Shown: positions 9,446 through 21,240 of the stretch, piece after piece
How the letters are laid out: each line of letters begins with the position of its first letter
Numbering within the stretch: position 1 is the first letter of the stretch
Assembly (NCBI GenBank): GCA_030035585.1
Contig: CM057475.1
Location: forward strand, 3,853,501 to 3,917,500
Length of the DNA stretch: 64,000 nucleotides
Reading direction: 5' to 3'
Source of the DNA: Dugong dugon
Taxonomy: Eukaryota > Chordata > Mammalia > Sirenia > Dugongidae
Program-made: the position numbers and the translations under genes
Notes under the pieces: generated by a model
Told to the model about the DNA's origin: nothing
The model's database searches: none
The model's input: the letters and a program-made list of their open reading frames with translations, nothing else

Positions 9446-9680
9446 GGAAACCCTGGTGGCATAGTGGTTAAGAGATAAGGCTGTTAACCAAAAGGTTGGC
9501 AGTTCAAATCCACCAGGTGCTCCTTGGAAAGCATTCCAGCAGTTCTACTTTATCCCGTAGGGTCACTATGGGTCAAGTGAGTCGGAATCTACTGGACAGC
9601 AATGGGGTTTGTTTTGTTTTTGTTTTTTTTAGGGGCACCTTTGAATCAGCTCGACCACAATGGGTTTGGTTTTGGTTTTT
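9446..9680 (+). mobile_element. AfroSINE with a doubled tail
   Basis: The element starts GGAAACCCTGGTGGCATAGT with a B-box-like GTTCAAATCC. The usual tail (GAGTCGGAATCTACTGGACA, then a T-rich end) stops at about 9630. A second tail-like copy (GAATCAGCTCGACCACAATG and TTTGGTTTTGG) follows at 9643-9680, separated by AGGGGCACCTT. Confidence 0.85.
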
Positions 9681-10089
9681 GAGGAACCCCTTTAGTCACC
9701 CTGAGTCCATGTTGGGAGTTGGGTCTGGCATATCTCGATGGTGGGATTGCACTTTATCATCTCAAGACCTCTCATGGCCAGCATGGGGCATCTGCCCATT
9801 CCCATCTGCCCCTGCCTAAGCTGCTCACTCTTTGAGGATTCAATGGCTGGGCCTGCGGGAAAGGACCTCTGCACCATCTGGGTGCAAAGATGAAAGTTTC
9901 CTTCAAGTCAGCATCGTCCAATGTGTAAGGGACAAAGTACTTTTAGGTGGGACTCTGAAAACATTATTTTTTAAAGTATATATATATGTATACGGATTAA
10001 GAAAAAAGTATAACTAGCACATTAAGGCCAGGCATTTCAGATATCGTGTAGGATGGGTTTCACTTTTTAATAAATGATTTAAGTTTAAA
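9681..10089. other. Unique intergenic sequence
   Basis: I see no gene or recognisable repeat other than a short TA-rich run near 9978-9991. Confidence 0.5.
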
Positions 10090-10252
10090 GAAAAAAAAAA
10101 ACTGTTGTCATCCAGTCGATTATGACTCATAGCAACCCTGTAGGACAGAGTAGAACTACCCCACAGGGTTTCCAAGGAGTGGCTGATGGATTTGAACTGC
10201 TGATCATTTGGTTAGCAGCCAAGCTCTTAACCACTGGTCCACCAGTGCTCCA
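10090..10252 (-). mobile_element. AfroSINE
   Basis: The reverse complement of the AfroSINE is clear: an A-rich tail, GACTCATAGCAACCCTGTAG, AGAGTAGAACTACCCC, TTTGGTTAGCAGCCAAGCTC and TTAACCACTGG. Similar AAGTTTAAAG and AAGCTTTAAA stretches flank it and may be a diverged target-site duplication. Confidence 0.85.
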
Positions 10253-10739
10253 AGCTTTAAAAAGTAAGTCTATTTAAACACACTAGTAGCATATAAAAGT
10301 ATAGGTGGTTTGTGGACTTAGAAAAAATTCCTGACAGTGGTGCAAACAGATTTGGCCACATTTTCCTTGCCTGGATCACAGATTGGCCTCAGGAGCTCCA
10401 GGCCACCCGGTAAGAAGGAACTCAGGGAGGCTGAGTCAAGAATCCAGGGTCCAGAACCTCTGCACTGGGTCCAGGCTGGCTTTGGGGCACACACGCAGGC
10501 AGGCACCCACCTCAGTGAACATGCATGTCCAGCAAGCTGGGTTTTCCAGGTAGCCCTGCCCAAAGATTCTCCCTTGCTTGACACTCTTAAGCAGAGGTGG
10601 CATTTCCTGGGACCTCCTCTAGGAGCATCAGACTACTAGGTTAATGTTCTAGGGCAAATCAGACCAAAGGGACTAGAGAGTTCAGATCTGTGCACCCAGC
10701 CACACCCCAGCTTCCTAAATGCTCCGTTGCCAAAATCAG
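10253..10739. other. Unique intergenic sequence
   Basis: No gene or clear repeat is seen. Short open frames occur on both strands without recognisable domains. Confidence 0.5.
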
Positions 10740-11396
10740 CCACATCCAGTAAACAACATCATGGTAAACCGAGAAAACATTGAAGTTGTCAAGGACTTCA
10801 TTTTACTTGGTTCCACAATCAATGCCCATGGAAGCAGCAGTCAAGAAATCAAACGAAGTATTGCATTGGGCAAATCTGCTGCAAAAGATCTGTTTAAAAT
10901 GTTAAAAAGCAAAGATGTCCTTTGAGGACTAAGGTGTGCCTGACCTTGGTATTTTCAGTTGCCTCATACGCATGGGAAAGCTGGACAATGAATAAGGAAG
11001 ACCAAAGAAGAATTCATGCATTTGAATTATGGTGTTGGTGAAGAATATTGAGTATACCGTGGACCACAAGAAGAACGAACAAATCTGTCTTGGAAGAAGT
11101 ACAGCCAGAATGCTCCTTAGAAGCAAGGATGAGGAGACTTGGTCTCACATACTTTGGACATGTTATCAAAAGGGACCAGTCCCTGTAGAAGGACATCATG
11201 CTTGGTGAAGTAGAGGGTCAGCGAAAAAGAGGAAGACCCTCAATGAGATAGATTGACACAGTGGCTGCAACAATGGGTTCAAACACAGCAACCATTGTGA
11301 GGATGGTGCAGGACTGGGTACTGTTTTGTTCTGTTGTACACAGGGTAACTATGGGTCCGAACAAACTCGACAGCACCTAACAACAACAACAACAAC
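10740..11396 (+). mobile_element. RTE (BovB-like) LINE, 5'-truncated 3' end
   Basis: The sequence encodes the C-terminal part of an RTE ORF with stops. Recognisable runs are VNRENIEVVKDFILLGSTI, GKSAAKDLFKMLKSKD and, further on, RLGLTYFGHV. It ends in GACAGCACCTAACAACAACA, the AAC-type tail shared with AfroSINEs. The same protein segment occurs in the RTE copy near 19912-20097. The copy is dead: truncated, frameshifted and lacking the reverse transcriptase core. Confidence 0.85.
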
Positions 11397-11554
11397 TCCG
11401 TCCCCCGCCCCCCGCCCCTCCTCATTTACCACAGCCTCTGGTCAGATTGGGCTTAGCTATTGGGGCTCCATTGAAACACGGAAATTGAAATATACCCCAG
11501 CCCCTGCCAGGAAGCCATGAGTGATGGGAAGTGTGAGCCCAGAAAGGCAGTGTG

Positions 11555-11745
11555 AACTATTTACACAGCAGTTACTCAGCGCCTGGCTTTGTCCTGAGCA
11601 TCTTACGCCTTGTGCCCCCTTTATCTTCACATCTATCTCAAGAGTTGGGCTCAGTGTCAACTCCACTCCGCAGATTTGGAAATGAATATGGGATAACTTC
11701 TATCTGACAGAGGCGGGATTTAAATCCACTAAGCCTGGCTCAGGA
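11555..11745 (-). mobile_element. MIR element
   Basis: The order of a reversed MIR is visible: a CAGTTACTCAGCGCCTGGCT start, a TTATCTTCACATCTATCTCA block, a CCGCAGATTTGGAAATGAAT block and GGGATTTAAATCCACTAAGC. It is diverged. Confidence 0.5.
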
Positions 11746-11775
11746 GCAGGGGCGGTTCTCTGTGAAGGATGAGCG

Positions 11776-11962
11776 GGTTTGCCAGATCAAACATAGGACA
11801 CCCTGCTAAGTGGGAATTTCAGATAGATAATGAATAATTTTTTAGTATAAGTTTGTTCCTGATGTTGCATGGAACATACTTATACAAAAAATTATTTGTT
11901 GCTTATCTGAAATTCAGATTTCGCTGAGCATCCTGTATTTTCACTTGCTGAGGCTAGCAACC
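11776..11962. mobile_element. Palindromic MITE (MER53-like)
   Basis: The two halves are imperfect inverted copies of each other: AATTTCAGATAGATAATGAA and TTTTTTAGTATAAGT on the left, with ACTTATACAAAAAATTATTT and TTGCTTATCTGAAATTCAG on the right, around TTGCATGG. The ends GGTTTGCC and GCTAGCAACC are partly complementary. This matches a known short palindromic DNA transposon of mammals. The family name is from memory. Confidence 0.7.
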
Positions 11963-13110
11963 TCACTTCAGGGTCTGTGTTCTTCACACCACAGTAGAGC
12001 CCCTCCTCTGGGCTTTCTGCCTGAGCCCTCAGATCTTGTGGGCAGAGGCTGGGGAGGCGATGAGAAGGTGAGTTCTGGAATCACTCACTTTCTCAGTGAG
12101 GGGATTTCTTGAGTTTCTTCAGGACAGAGTTGCTAGAAAACAGTGCATTAAAGCAATAACTGAGTGATGTTCTTGTTGCCCTTCTTTCTGCTCCAAGCAG
12201 CTTAGCGCCCCCTCTCCCCCCAATATTGACCTTTTAGAAACAGTCCTGGGTGTGCCTGAGGCAGGAGATGCAGGCTTCTTCTCCCCAGCCCCATCAGTTT
12301 TCCTCTTCCTTCTAGTCCCGGTAGACATATATGAAGCCCAGCAACAGACATTCTTTCCTTCTGTTTACTAGGTGGCGTGAGCTGCGTATGGAGGAAGAGG
12401 AGGAGAAATAACCCCAAGAAAGAGCAGCACGTAGCCGCATCCTGCTGTGATGGGATTCTCAGAAGAGGAAGGAGCCAAGAGGCGCGGTGGTGATGGGGGA
12501 GGATCTGGGCCTGCTGCCAGCACAGCTGGTCCTCCCTAGCAGGAAAGCCTAGATCTCAGCACCACTGGCCCTGCGTCTTCAGAAGAGGGACTTGCACTCT
12601 TTCTCCACTTGGCATCCCTGTGGCCAGCGTCTGGAGTCTGCCTAGGACCAGACCACACACAGGGGGCTGTCCAGGTCAAGCAGAAAGGCCTGCCCACTGG
12701 TAGCCTGGCCCAAGGATGTAAGTGGAGATGACTCAAGGTGTGGAGGACCGCCTGGCATTTCTCAGGTACTCATCCCACCACTCCATCACTCAGAAGCTGA
12801 CTGAGGACGTTAAATAAACTGATCGTTAGAAGATGTTTGGTTGGGGATAATTTCTCAAATGAGAAGTTAGTAAAATGGGGTCTTTTAAATCAAGGCGGAT
12901 CTAGGATGCTGCCTGGGAGTCTGGGCCTCATCCATGAACCTCACTGGCTTTTTGCTCCCTTTCCCTTCTTACGTTCCCAGAATGTAGTTTCTATATCTGT
13001 AGCCAGGGGTATTCCATCATTGCTAGCTCCTTAGTCTCTGTAGAGAACCCAGTTTGTGCCTCTGAGCCTTAGGCTGTGCCAAGGAAAGGTTGTATACTTT
13101 TCTCATAAAT
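11963..13110. other. Unique intergenic sequence
   Basis: The DNA is moderately GC-rich without recognisable genes or repeats. Confidence 0.5.
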
Positions 13111-13311
13111 CTTCAGTCCACCCAGCCAACCACCCAACCACCAATCCATCTATCCATTCATGATTCACTCATCCATCCATTCACCCACCAATTCATCCAT
13201 CCAACCATTCATTCATCTACCCATCCACCCGCCCACTAACCCAACCATTCATCCACCTACTCACTTACCCAACCACCCCTTCATCCATCTCTCCACCCAC
13301 CCATTCACCTG
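13111..13311. repeat. Imperfect CCAT/CCAC tandem repeat
   Basis: About 200 bp of degenerate tetranucleotide repeat occurs (CATCCATCCATTCACCCACC type). Apparent open frames rich in Ile, His, Pro and Ser are products of the repeat. Confidence 0.9.
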
Positions 13312-14494
13312 GCTTTGCCTTTTCAACCACTCCACACCAATCCTTTCCAGGTGCTCCAGCCCTGAGAGGTTTGTTTTATGCCAGGAGCAGAAAGATATGT
13401 CTCCTGCTTCCCAGACCACAGAGGAAGAAGAACCAGGCATCAGGGGCCCAGAACTCAGAGATCACGCAGCAAGCCCTCACCTTGCAACAAAACAAAATCT
13501 TTACCTTTCGCCTGGCTGAGGGACTGGCCCTCTCTGAAAGCATTCCTGGGGAGTTCCCACCCCGGCAGGAGCTGAGCAGAGCAACATCTGGGCACACTTC
13601 ACCCCCCATTGCCCATTCCATGATTTTCCTCCATAAATTACAAAAAAAGAAAAAATATCTATAACAAAGAAACCCATCTTTATTTCTGTTTACTCTTCTG
13701 CATTTAATGAGCAGTTGTTAACATGACTGAAACCATCTGATGATTTTTGCCAAATGGAAAAATCTCCCTACAGGGGCAATAAAACAAATATTCCGGATGG
13801 AGAGGGGCAGTCATAAAAGGCCTTACCTGGTTGTAAACAGAGACGGTGGTGGTGATCGATTACCCTTGCCTCGGCAGCTTTCAGCAAAGTCCTGAGATTC
13901 CAGGATCGGCTGTGACCCGAGGCAATATTTACTTCTGTGGTTTCTACAGTAGGTCAGTGTGGGTATAATTCTGTCCACCAGCTGACTGGAGTTGAGGTTT
14001 TGAGCAGGAAGCCTAAGCCCCAAGTGCTCATAACTCAGGACACTCAAGCACCCCTACCTGGAGTGGGCCAAGAAAAGCACAATGTCCTGTCCTGGCTGGC
14101 TGGGGGTGAGGGTCTTGGCACACTCAGTCATTATTAACCTCGATGGGTGGCTTCTGTCTGTACCTCGGCCAGCAGTGCCACTGGTTGGTGCATTTGTTGT
14201 GTATTTTACCCCTAAGCTCTGTGAAGACCCATCCTTTTTCAGTAGCCTCACCATGCAAAGATGGTGGGGTCTTAGTTGCATGACCATCTCATGCAACCTT
14301 AGTGGAAACAGCCCATTAAACCCAGCAAAGGTCTTGAGGTCTAAGGGAAATCAAAGCTTAAGTTTGTGATGAGAGCCGTCCCTTCCCCAGGAACCAAGTG
14401 CCAAGTGGTCACAGGGCTATTGCAGTGCAGCTGAACCCTAGCAGGTCCTTGCACCTATGCACACAGCTCTCACTGCCAGCTGGTCCTAGTTTCC

Positions 14495-14620
14495 CAGAAG
14501 CCCTGGAGGGTAAGCATCCTTACTCCACTTTCAGGCTTGGAGAGTGAAGGGATGTGCCAACACAGCATTAATTGGCAGTGCAGCTGGGACCCCAGCCAGG
14601 GCTCATGATATGGACCTGCA
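14495..14620 (-). mobile_element. MIR element
   Basis: A diverged reversed MIR is suggested by GCATCCTTACTCCACTTTCA, GGAGAGTGAAGGGATGTGCC and GCAGTGCAGCTGGGACCCCA. Confidence 0.45.
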
Positions 14621-15279
14621 TGCTTCCCTTCCTGTCTCCCTGGTCTGGGTGCGGAAGTGCTTGGCCTTCACTGACTTAGGACGCAGACCCACTCCTGAGC
14701 TCTGCAGCCCCTGTGGTGGGCATTTGGTGCTGTGTGTGGGTGTCTACACTCCACAGTTAGGCTTTGTGGAGATCTGAGAAGGGCAGTTTTACGAACCTAC
14801 AGAACAACTGTGGTGAAGACCAGACATGAGACTGGGCCCCTTTGGTCTGTGTCTGCAGCCTGCCCTGGGCTCCAAGAGGCTCAGAGGCTGACTGGGAGCT
14901 GCATGTGTGCCAGGAGCCGGGGTGCCCCCGAGGGCCAAAGTTCCTGCCCCACTGCTCCTTGCTGGCCAGCGCCTTCCTTGATGCCTCCAGGCACAGGCTC
15001 TCTGGGATGATGGAGAGGGGCTCCCCCAGCAAACCTGACATGCTCACAGCAAAGGTCATGCCCATGGTGAAGGCCGTGATGAAGACGGGCACTGGACCGT
15101 CAGAGGAGCTAGGTTTTAACTGGAGAGTTTGCTGTTTGGGGAGGTGGTGGCAGGGGGCAGGGAGGAGCCTGCTCTTTCCTTTTGGTGGAGCCAGAGCCAC
15201 AGGTGGCATTTTTCTGTCTTGCATAAGTGCAGGGGATGCCACATTTGTTGATGTTGCTACCTCTCCCCAGTTTACAGCT

Positions 15280-15430
15280 CTTTCTGGTTTACAAAGCAGC
15301 CTCATGTGCATTGCTATCTCGTTTAGTTCTCTATCAGCCTGGGGCAGGTGGATGTTCTTGTCCCCATTTTGTCAGCAAGGAATCCCAGACTCAGGGACTC
15401 CGTGGGATTCCCTCAGTTGGTGAGTGGAGG
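15280..15430 (-). mobile_element. MIR element
   Basis: A reversed MIR is suggested by GCATTGCTATCTCGTTTAGT, CTTGTCCCCATTTTGTCAGC and AAGGAATCCCAGACTCAG. Confidence 0.45.
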
Positions 15431-16095
15431 TGGGGCGGCGAGGCTCCTGTGTCCTGGGTCCTACTGCCCTGGGCTGCAAGACCTTTAAGTGCAGTGAGGG
15501 CCCTGAGAGGGAGGGAGCAGTGTCAGGAAGGAACAGCCCCTTCGGGGGTGAAGTGGCATTTAATGAGAGGGGCTGTGATTAGGTCCCTGCTGCTGGAATC
15601 CTCCAGGAGAGGTGACCTTAACAAGACATTGGAAACTCAGTCCACTTGCAATGGCTGCTGCCTGCTTCCTGCAGGCTCCCTGTGCTCTGGAGCCACCCTC
15701 CCTCCCAACACAGGGGCTTTCCAGCAGGTGTCCCCTCACAACGGGTCCCTGGGGTCCGCAGGAGTGTCAAAGCAAACCGATGTGAGCCCCTGCTCACTGC
15801 CCACTGCTGCCCTCAGCTTGGCCCCCTAATAAACCCCTAAAGGCAGCTCATTTTCTGCCACCTCCACCCCCTGGAATTTGGGCAATCATGGCTTCTGTGA
15901 AACCCAGCCTGTCTGCAGGCCCAGGAACTAGGATAGCAGAGTGAAGTGGACTTTCCCAGGGGTGAGCTCTGCGTTAGTGTTGGTGAAGCGGAAGGAGAAG
16001 TAGGAGGAGAAAGAAGGAAAGACAGGTGGGGGCCACCCTGAGGTCCAGGGAGGGGCGTGTTTTCCAGGAGCAGCATCTTAGTAGGAGGAGGAGGG

Positions 16096-16563
16096 TGCGT
16101 GTGTGTGTGTGTCTGTGTCTGTGTGTGCCTGTGTGTATGCCTGTGTGTGTGTGTGCCTGTGTGCGTCTGTGTGTGTGTGTGCCTGTGTGTGTCTGTGTGT
16201 GCCTGTGTGTGTGTGCCTGTTTGTGTGTCTGTGTGTGTGTATGCCTGTGTGTGTGTGTCTGTGTGTGTCTGTGTGTGTCTTTGTGTGCCTGCATGTGTCT
16301 GTGTGTGCCTGTGTGTGTGTCTTTGTGTGCCTGCGTGTGTGTCTTTGTGTGCCTGTGTATGCCTGTTTGTGCGTGTGTGCGTCTGTGTGTGACTGTGTGT
16401 GTGTGTGTATGTGCATGTGTGTGCATGCCTATGTATGTCTCTGCATGTGTGTCTCTGTGTGTGTGCCTGTGTGTGCGTGTGCCTGTGTGTGTCTCTGTGT
16501 GTGTGCTTGTGCCTGTGTGTGCATGCCTGTGTGTGTCTCTGTGTGTGTGTCTGTGTAACTGTG
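16096..16563 (+). repeat. TG-rich compound microsatellite
   Basis: About 470 bp of alternating TG is broken at fairly regular intervals by CC or TC (TGTGTGTGCCTGTGTGTGTC type). Open frames of Cys-Val or His-Thr repeats on either strand come from the repeat. Alternating purine-pyrimidine DNA of this length can adopt Z-DNA. Confidence 0.95.
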
Positions 16564-18950
16564 TTCAATCTCTTTGCAGATAAAAGCCTCCAATTCCAGG
16601 ACCCTGGGAAGAACATGGTTGGGTTGGGGGTGGGCTGCCACCTGTCACTCCCTCCCTCCCTCCAGGAACAAGCACAGGCACCTCCTAGGCCATAAAAGCA
16701 AGATCCCCCCCAAAACTGCAGTGGCTTTTACAGCCAGCACAGATGTGCCCTGGCTCTTGCCAGAGAGCGAAGTAGCTCAGGCCGTGAACAGCTGGACCAA
16801 TTCCGGGAATGACAGGGGAGCGGGGGCCGGGGGAGGAACTTGTTTATTCAGGCTGAAATGCTTCATGTGTAAAAAATTTGAGCTCCATCTCCTCAGGTTG
16901 CCAGATGGTAGCTGTATTTAGTGTGCAGACAAGAAGAAACTGGACAGAAAGCCACCATCGGGCCTGACAACTGCCTGTTCCCCACTTTGAGTGACCCAGA
17001 GACAAGATGCCCCAGGAAGAGCCCACCTGCTCCACCTGCACGGAGGGTGCAGCCCTAGGCCCTGAAGAGCAATGCCTGCGGCAAGACCAAGCAGACTGGC
17101 CTGTGCTGCCTTTGGTCCCATCGTGGCCAAGGATCACAGCCAGCCACAGCCTGCACCCAGCCCTCAGCACCTTGGACAAAGCCCACTTGACCTGTTTGGA
17201 TGCAGATTTGCAGTGTTGTTGAGCCCAGCAGGGCATGCACGCCACACCTTCCACATCTGGTAATCTGCTCAGAGACAAGGGCTAACGGGCTAGGCAGTGT
17301 GTCCCTGTGGCTCAGGCCCGTGCACAGGGAGGGGGGGCTGCTCCAGGGCCTGTCTTAGGGGAAGCATCTGGAAGGATTACTGCACTCCTGTCTTGATAAG
17401 TACAAGAGCCTCCCCATGCCCCTCTTCCCACACCCCAAGCACTTGCTTTTCCAGATGAACCATCCAAACCAGGCCGTTGAAGAGATGCCCACCTCCAACC
17501 AGAGCAGGTACAGCACCTGACCACTAGCCTGCATGTCTTCCCTCCAGCTGGGCCCCGGCTGCTTGCACCCTGCTTAGTCACCTTTGGGTATCGAGTGGCA
17601 CCCCTGAGCTGCTGCCAGTGCCCATGCTTCCATCCTACACTGCTGTGAGGGGCACACCCCCTCCCCCAGCTTCTCCTGGGATTGTCCTCCTTCCCTTTCT
17701 GGGGGTGGCTGAGGGCCCTGGTGGGGAACTGACTCCTAAGGATGTAACTTTCATGCAGAGGTCAGAGTGGACAACCCGAGCTCCCAGAAAGCACGTCTAC
17801 TTCCTGGAGGAGGAGTCCCTAGAGGCCCAGCAAGGAGGGGACGGGGGAGAAAACTGACATGACAGACAAGTGCAGACGAGGAAACTGGGGTGCCAAGAGT
17901 TGGTCACAGGAAATGGAAAAGATAGAATGCTCTCACACCGGGCGCCCAGCACTGGACTCTCTTCTCCTTCACACTGCTCACGCCCTCTCTGGGCCAGCAG
18001 GGAGGGGAGTTTGAGAAGATTTGATGAAGGAGAGGGTAGCTGAGTGAAATCATGAAGATAAAAAGATTTTAAAAACAGAGAGAAGGTGGGTGGATGGAGA
18101 GAGGGTTGAAGCAGCGATGAAATTAAGGTAAGATATTCTGGGGACATGTTGGGGCATCAAGGGGTGAGATGTGGCAGAGGAGCAGATGTGTGAGGGGAGA
18201 TTAAGGGGCTAAATGCACAGGGCAGGCTGTGTCCAGGTCACAGAGACCCAAAGTGTCTGACACAGAAGCTGGGAATTATCCTTTAGGCCTCGGTGTCCTC
18301 ACCCTCGCCAGTGGGGACAATAACTATCTTCCACTTCACTGGAGGCCCCTTCCTGTGCCCCGCCCCTGAGGGTGTCTCAGGAGCCCCCAGGCTCTTGGGG
18401 TCCAGGCTCCAGCTCCCTTTCTCATGTTCATGACTCACGGGCATTTGAGGCCGTGCGGACACCCGTCCTACTGCCGGAACCTCTCCCAGAGCTGCCATGG
18501 AGGTCATGGCTCTGTCCAGGGTCAGCACTCTTCTCTGTGCATGGCGAGGACAAGGCCACTCTTTCCCGTCTGTGTGCCACTTGGCCACAAGGGTGACCTG
18601 TCCCACAGAATGCCCATCTGCTGCAGACTCAAGCCAAGGGACCAGGCCGGGAGCCAGAACAGGCCTCGCACCCCCGACCCTCATTTGCAGCTGAAGCTAC
18701 TCTTCTCTTGTCTCTAGAAACCCTCCCGGCCTTCTGACTGCCCCAGTGGCACTTTAGCTAGACAGGTCCTGGGTCATCTGAGTCCCCACAGCTGGCACTG
18801 CTGGACAACAGCTGGGAATGCTGCTGAGTGTGGAAGGTGATAGAGAGTAACTGGACATTTTTGAGTCAAAGGATTAACAGGATCAGAAATGCTACTTCTT
18901 TTTTTTTACTTGTTTGTATTTTATTTGATGAATATTGAACGATGCAGGAA
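16564..18950. other. Unique intergenic sequence
   Basis: No gene or strong repeat is seen. The stretch 17620-17860 has an open frame of 79 codons with no recognisable product. Near 18061-18110 there is A- and GA-rich DNA. Confidence 0.5.
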
Positions 18951-20384
18951 GCATCAAAAGCAGATAGAAGAAGTACACAGAGTTACTGTACCAAAAAGAA
19001 TTGGTTGACACTCAGCCATTTCAGGAGGTAGCATATGATCAAGAACCAATAGTCTTGAAGAAGTCAAAGCTGCACTGAAGGCTTTGGTGAAAAACAAGGC
19101 TCCAGGAATTGGTGGAATACCAGTTGAGATGTTTCATTAAATGGATGCAGTGCTGGAGGGGCTCACTCGTCTATGCCATTAAATTTGGAAGACAGGTACC
19201 TGGCCAACTAACTGGAAGAGATCCATATTTGTTCCCATTTTAAAGAAAGGTAATCCAGCAGGATGCAGGAATTATTGAACAATGTCATTAACATCACATG
19301 CAAGTAAAATTTTGCTGAAGACCACTCAAAAGTGGTTGCAGCAGTACATTGACAGGGAACTGCCAGAAATTGAAGCTGAATTCAGAAGAGGACATGAAAT
19401 GAGAGAGATCATTGCTGATGTTAGATGGATCTTGGCTGAAAGCAGAGAATACCAGAAAGATGTTAACCTGTGTTTTATTGACTATGCAAAGGCAATTGAC
19501 TGTGTGGATCGTAATGAATTATGGATAACATTGTGAAGAATGGGAATTCCGGAACACTTAATTGTGCTCGTGAGAAACCTGTATGTAGATCAAGAGGCAG
19601 TCATTCTAACAGAACAAGGGGATATTGCATGGTTTAAAATCAGGCAAGGTGTGTGTTAGGTTGTATCCTTTCATCATACTTATTCAAACTGTATGCTGAG
19701 CCAATAACCCAAGAAGGTGGACTATATGAAGAAGAACGGGGCATCAGGATTGGGGAAAGACTCATTAACAACCTGTGATATGCAGATGACATAACCTTGG
19801 TTACTGAAAGTGAAGAGGACTTGAAGCACTTACTGATGAAGATCAGACCACAGCCTTCAGTATGGATTACACCTCAACATAAAGAAAACAAAAATCCTCA
19901 CAAATGGACCAATGAACAAAATCATGATAAATGGAGAAAATATTGAAGTTTTCAAGGATTTCATTTTACTTGGATCCACAATCAACACCCATGGAAGCAG
20001 CAGTCAAGAAACCAAAAGACATATTGCGTTGGGCAAATCTGCTGCAAAAGACCTCTTTGAAGTGTTGAAAAGCAAAGGTGTCACTTTGAGGACTTAGGTG
20101 TGCCTGACCCAAGCCATGATGTTTTCAGTTGCCTCATATGCATGTGAAAGCTGGACAATGAATAAGGAAAACCAAAGAAGAATTGATGCCTTTGAATTAT
20201 GGTGTTGGTGAAGAATATTGAATGCACCATGAACTGTCAGAAAAAAAACAAGTATGTCTTGGAAGAAGCACAACCAGTGTGCTCCTCGGAAGCAAGAATG
20301 GTGAGACTTCATGTCTTGCGTATTTTGGACATGTTACAGAAAGGACCCGTTCCTGGAGAAGGACATCATGTTTGATAAAGTAGA

Positions 20385-21056
20385 AACCAAAAAAAAAAAA
20401 AAAAACAACAAACAACAAAAAAAAAAATCCCAAACCCATTGCCGTTTTAAAAATATTTTTTTTATTGTTCTTTAGATAAAGGCTTACAAAATGAATAGTT
20501 TCTCATTAAACAGTCAGTACACATATTGTTTTATGACATTGGTTAACAACCCCACGACATGTCAACACTCTCCCTTCTTGACCTGGAGGACCTTTTTTTG
20601 GTGAAAATATACACAGCCAAAGTTACACCATTTTGAAAGTTTCTACATGTACAATTCAGTGACATTGATTACATTCTTCCAGTTGTGCTGCTATTCTCAC
20701 TATCTTTTTCCAAATTATTCCATCACCATTATCTTCAACTTACTGCCTCCAAGGCTTCCCATCAAACCTTTTGAGTTGCTGTTGTCAGTTTGATCTCACA
20801 TAGATAATTCTTTCTTTTTTTTTTTTTGTATGTTAGATGAAGGTTTGCAGAAGAAGTAGTTTCTCATTAAACAGTTAGTACACATATTGCCCTATGGCAA
20901 ACCCATTGCCTTTGAGTCAACTCCAACTCCTAGCAACCCTATAGGACAGAGTAGAACTTCCCCATAGGATTTCCAAGTAGTGGCTGGTGGATTTGAACTG
21001 CTGACTTTTTGGTTAGCAGCCTGAACTCTTAACCACTGTGCAACCAGGACTCCTGG
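20385..21056 (-). mobile_element. AfroSINE inserted in the RTE, itself interrupted
   Basis: A reversed AfroSINE is split in two: the A-rich tail at 20385-20443 and the body at 20899-21056. TAAAGTAGA at 20376-20384 is repeated at 21057-21065 and is the target-site duplication of the SINE in the RTE. The inner interruption is an L1 3' end. Confidence 0.85.
20444..20898 (-). mobile_element. L1 3' UTR fragment inserted in the AfroSINE
   Basis: Its order (T-rich end, AAAGGCTTACAAAATGAATA, TTTTATGACATTGGTTAACA, GGTGAAAATATACACAGCC) is that of the 3' UTR of the L1 copies at 21241 and 46120. AAACCCATTGCC at 20432-20443 is repeated at 20899-20910 as its target-site duplication. A second T-run plus ATGAAGGTTTGCAGAAG segment is present at 20816-20898. 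Confidence 0.8.
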
Positions 21057-21240
21057 TAAAGTAGAGTGTCATTGAAAAAGAGGAAGACCCTGGACAAGGT
21101 GGATTGACACAGTGGCTGCAACGATGGGATCAAACAGCAATGATTGTGAGGATGGCGAAGGACCAGGCAGTGTTTTGTTCTGTTGTACATAGGGTTGCTA
21201 TGAGTCAGAACCAACTCAATGACACCTAGCAACAACAGCA

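Larger units (their letters stand above)
13312..16095. other. Unique intergenic sequence with two old MIR copies
   Basis: No gene is supported. The overlapping open frames at 14757-15829 on both strands have no recognisable domain, and splice context is absent. MIR copies lie at 14495-14620 and 15280-15430. Confidence 0.5.
18955..21240 (+). mobile_element. RTE (BovB-like) LINE, dead copy with nested insertion
   Basis: This 5'-truncated copy keeps parts of the reverse transcriptase. It shows ASKILLKTTQKWLQQY near 19300, CFIDYAKAIDCVDRNELW near 19470-19520 (the motif-A aspartate is present, with Ile replacing the usual Phe before it), and a YADD-type motif near 19780-19790. The C-terminal ENIEVFKDFILLGSTINTHG part follows. 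Stops and frameshifts break the frame. The RTE is interrupted at 20385-21056 and resumes at GTAAAGTAGAGTGTCATTGA, ending CACCTAGCAACAACAGCAA. RTE enzymes are thought to mobilise AfroSINEs, which share this tail. Confidence 0.88.

Noticed and set aside
13111-13311. CRISPR-like or coding repeat
   Set aside because: It is a degenerate tetranucleotide microsatellite in a mammalian genome, with no spacer structure.
14757-15829. Overlapping open frames of up to 200 codons on both strands
   Set aside because: Opposite-strand frames cover the same bases, MIR fragments interrupt them, and no domain is recognisable.
15837-16616. Long His-Thr and Cys-Val repeat open frames
   Set aside because: They are translations of the TG microsatellite in several frames on both strands, not genes.
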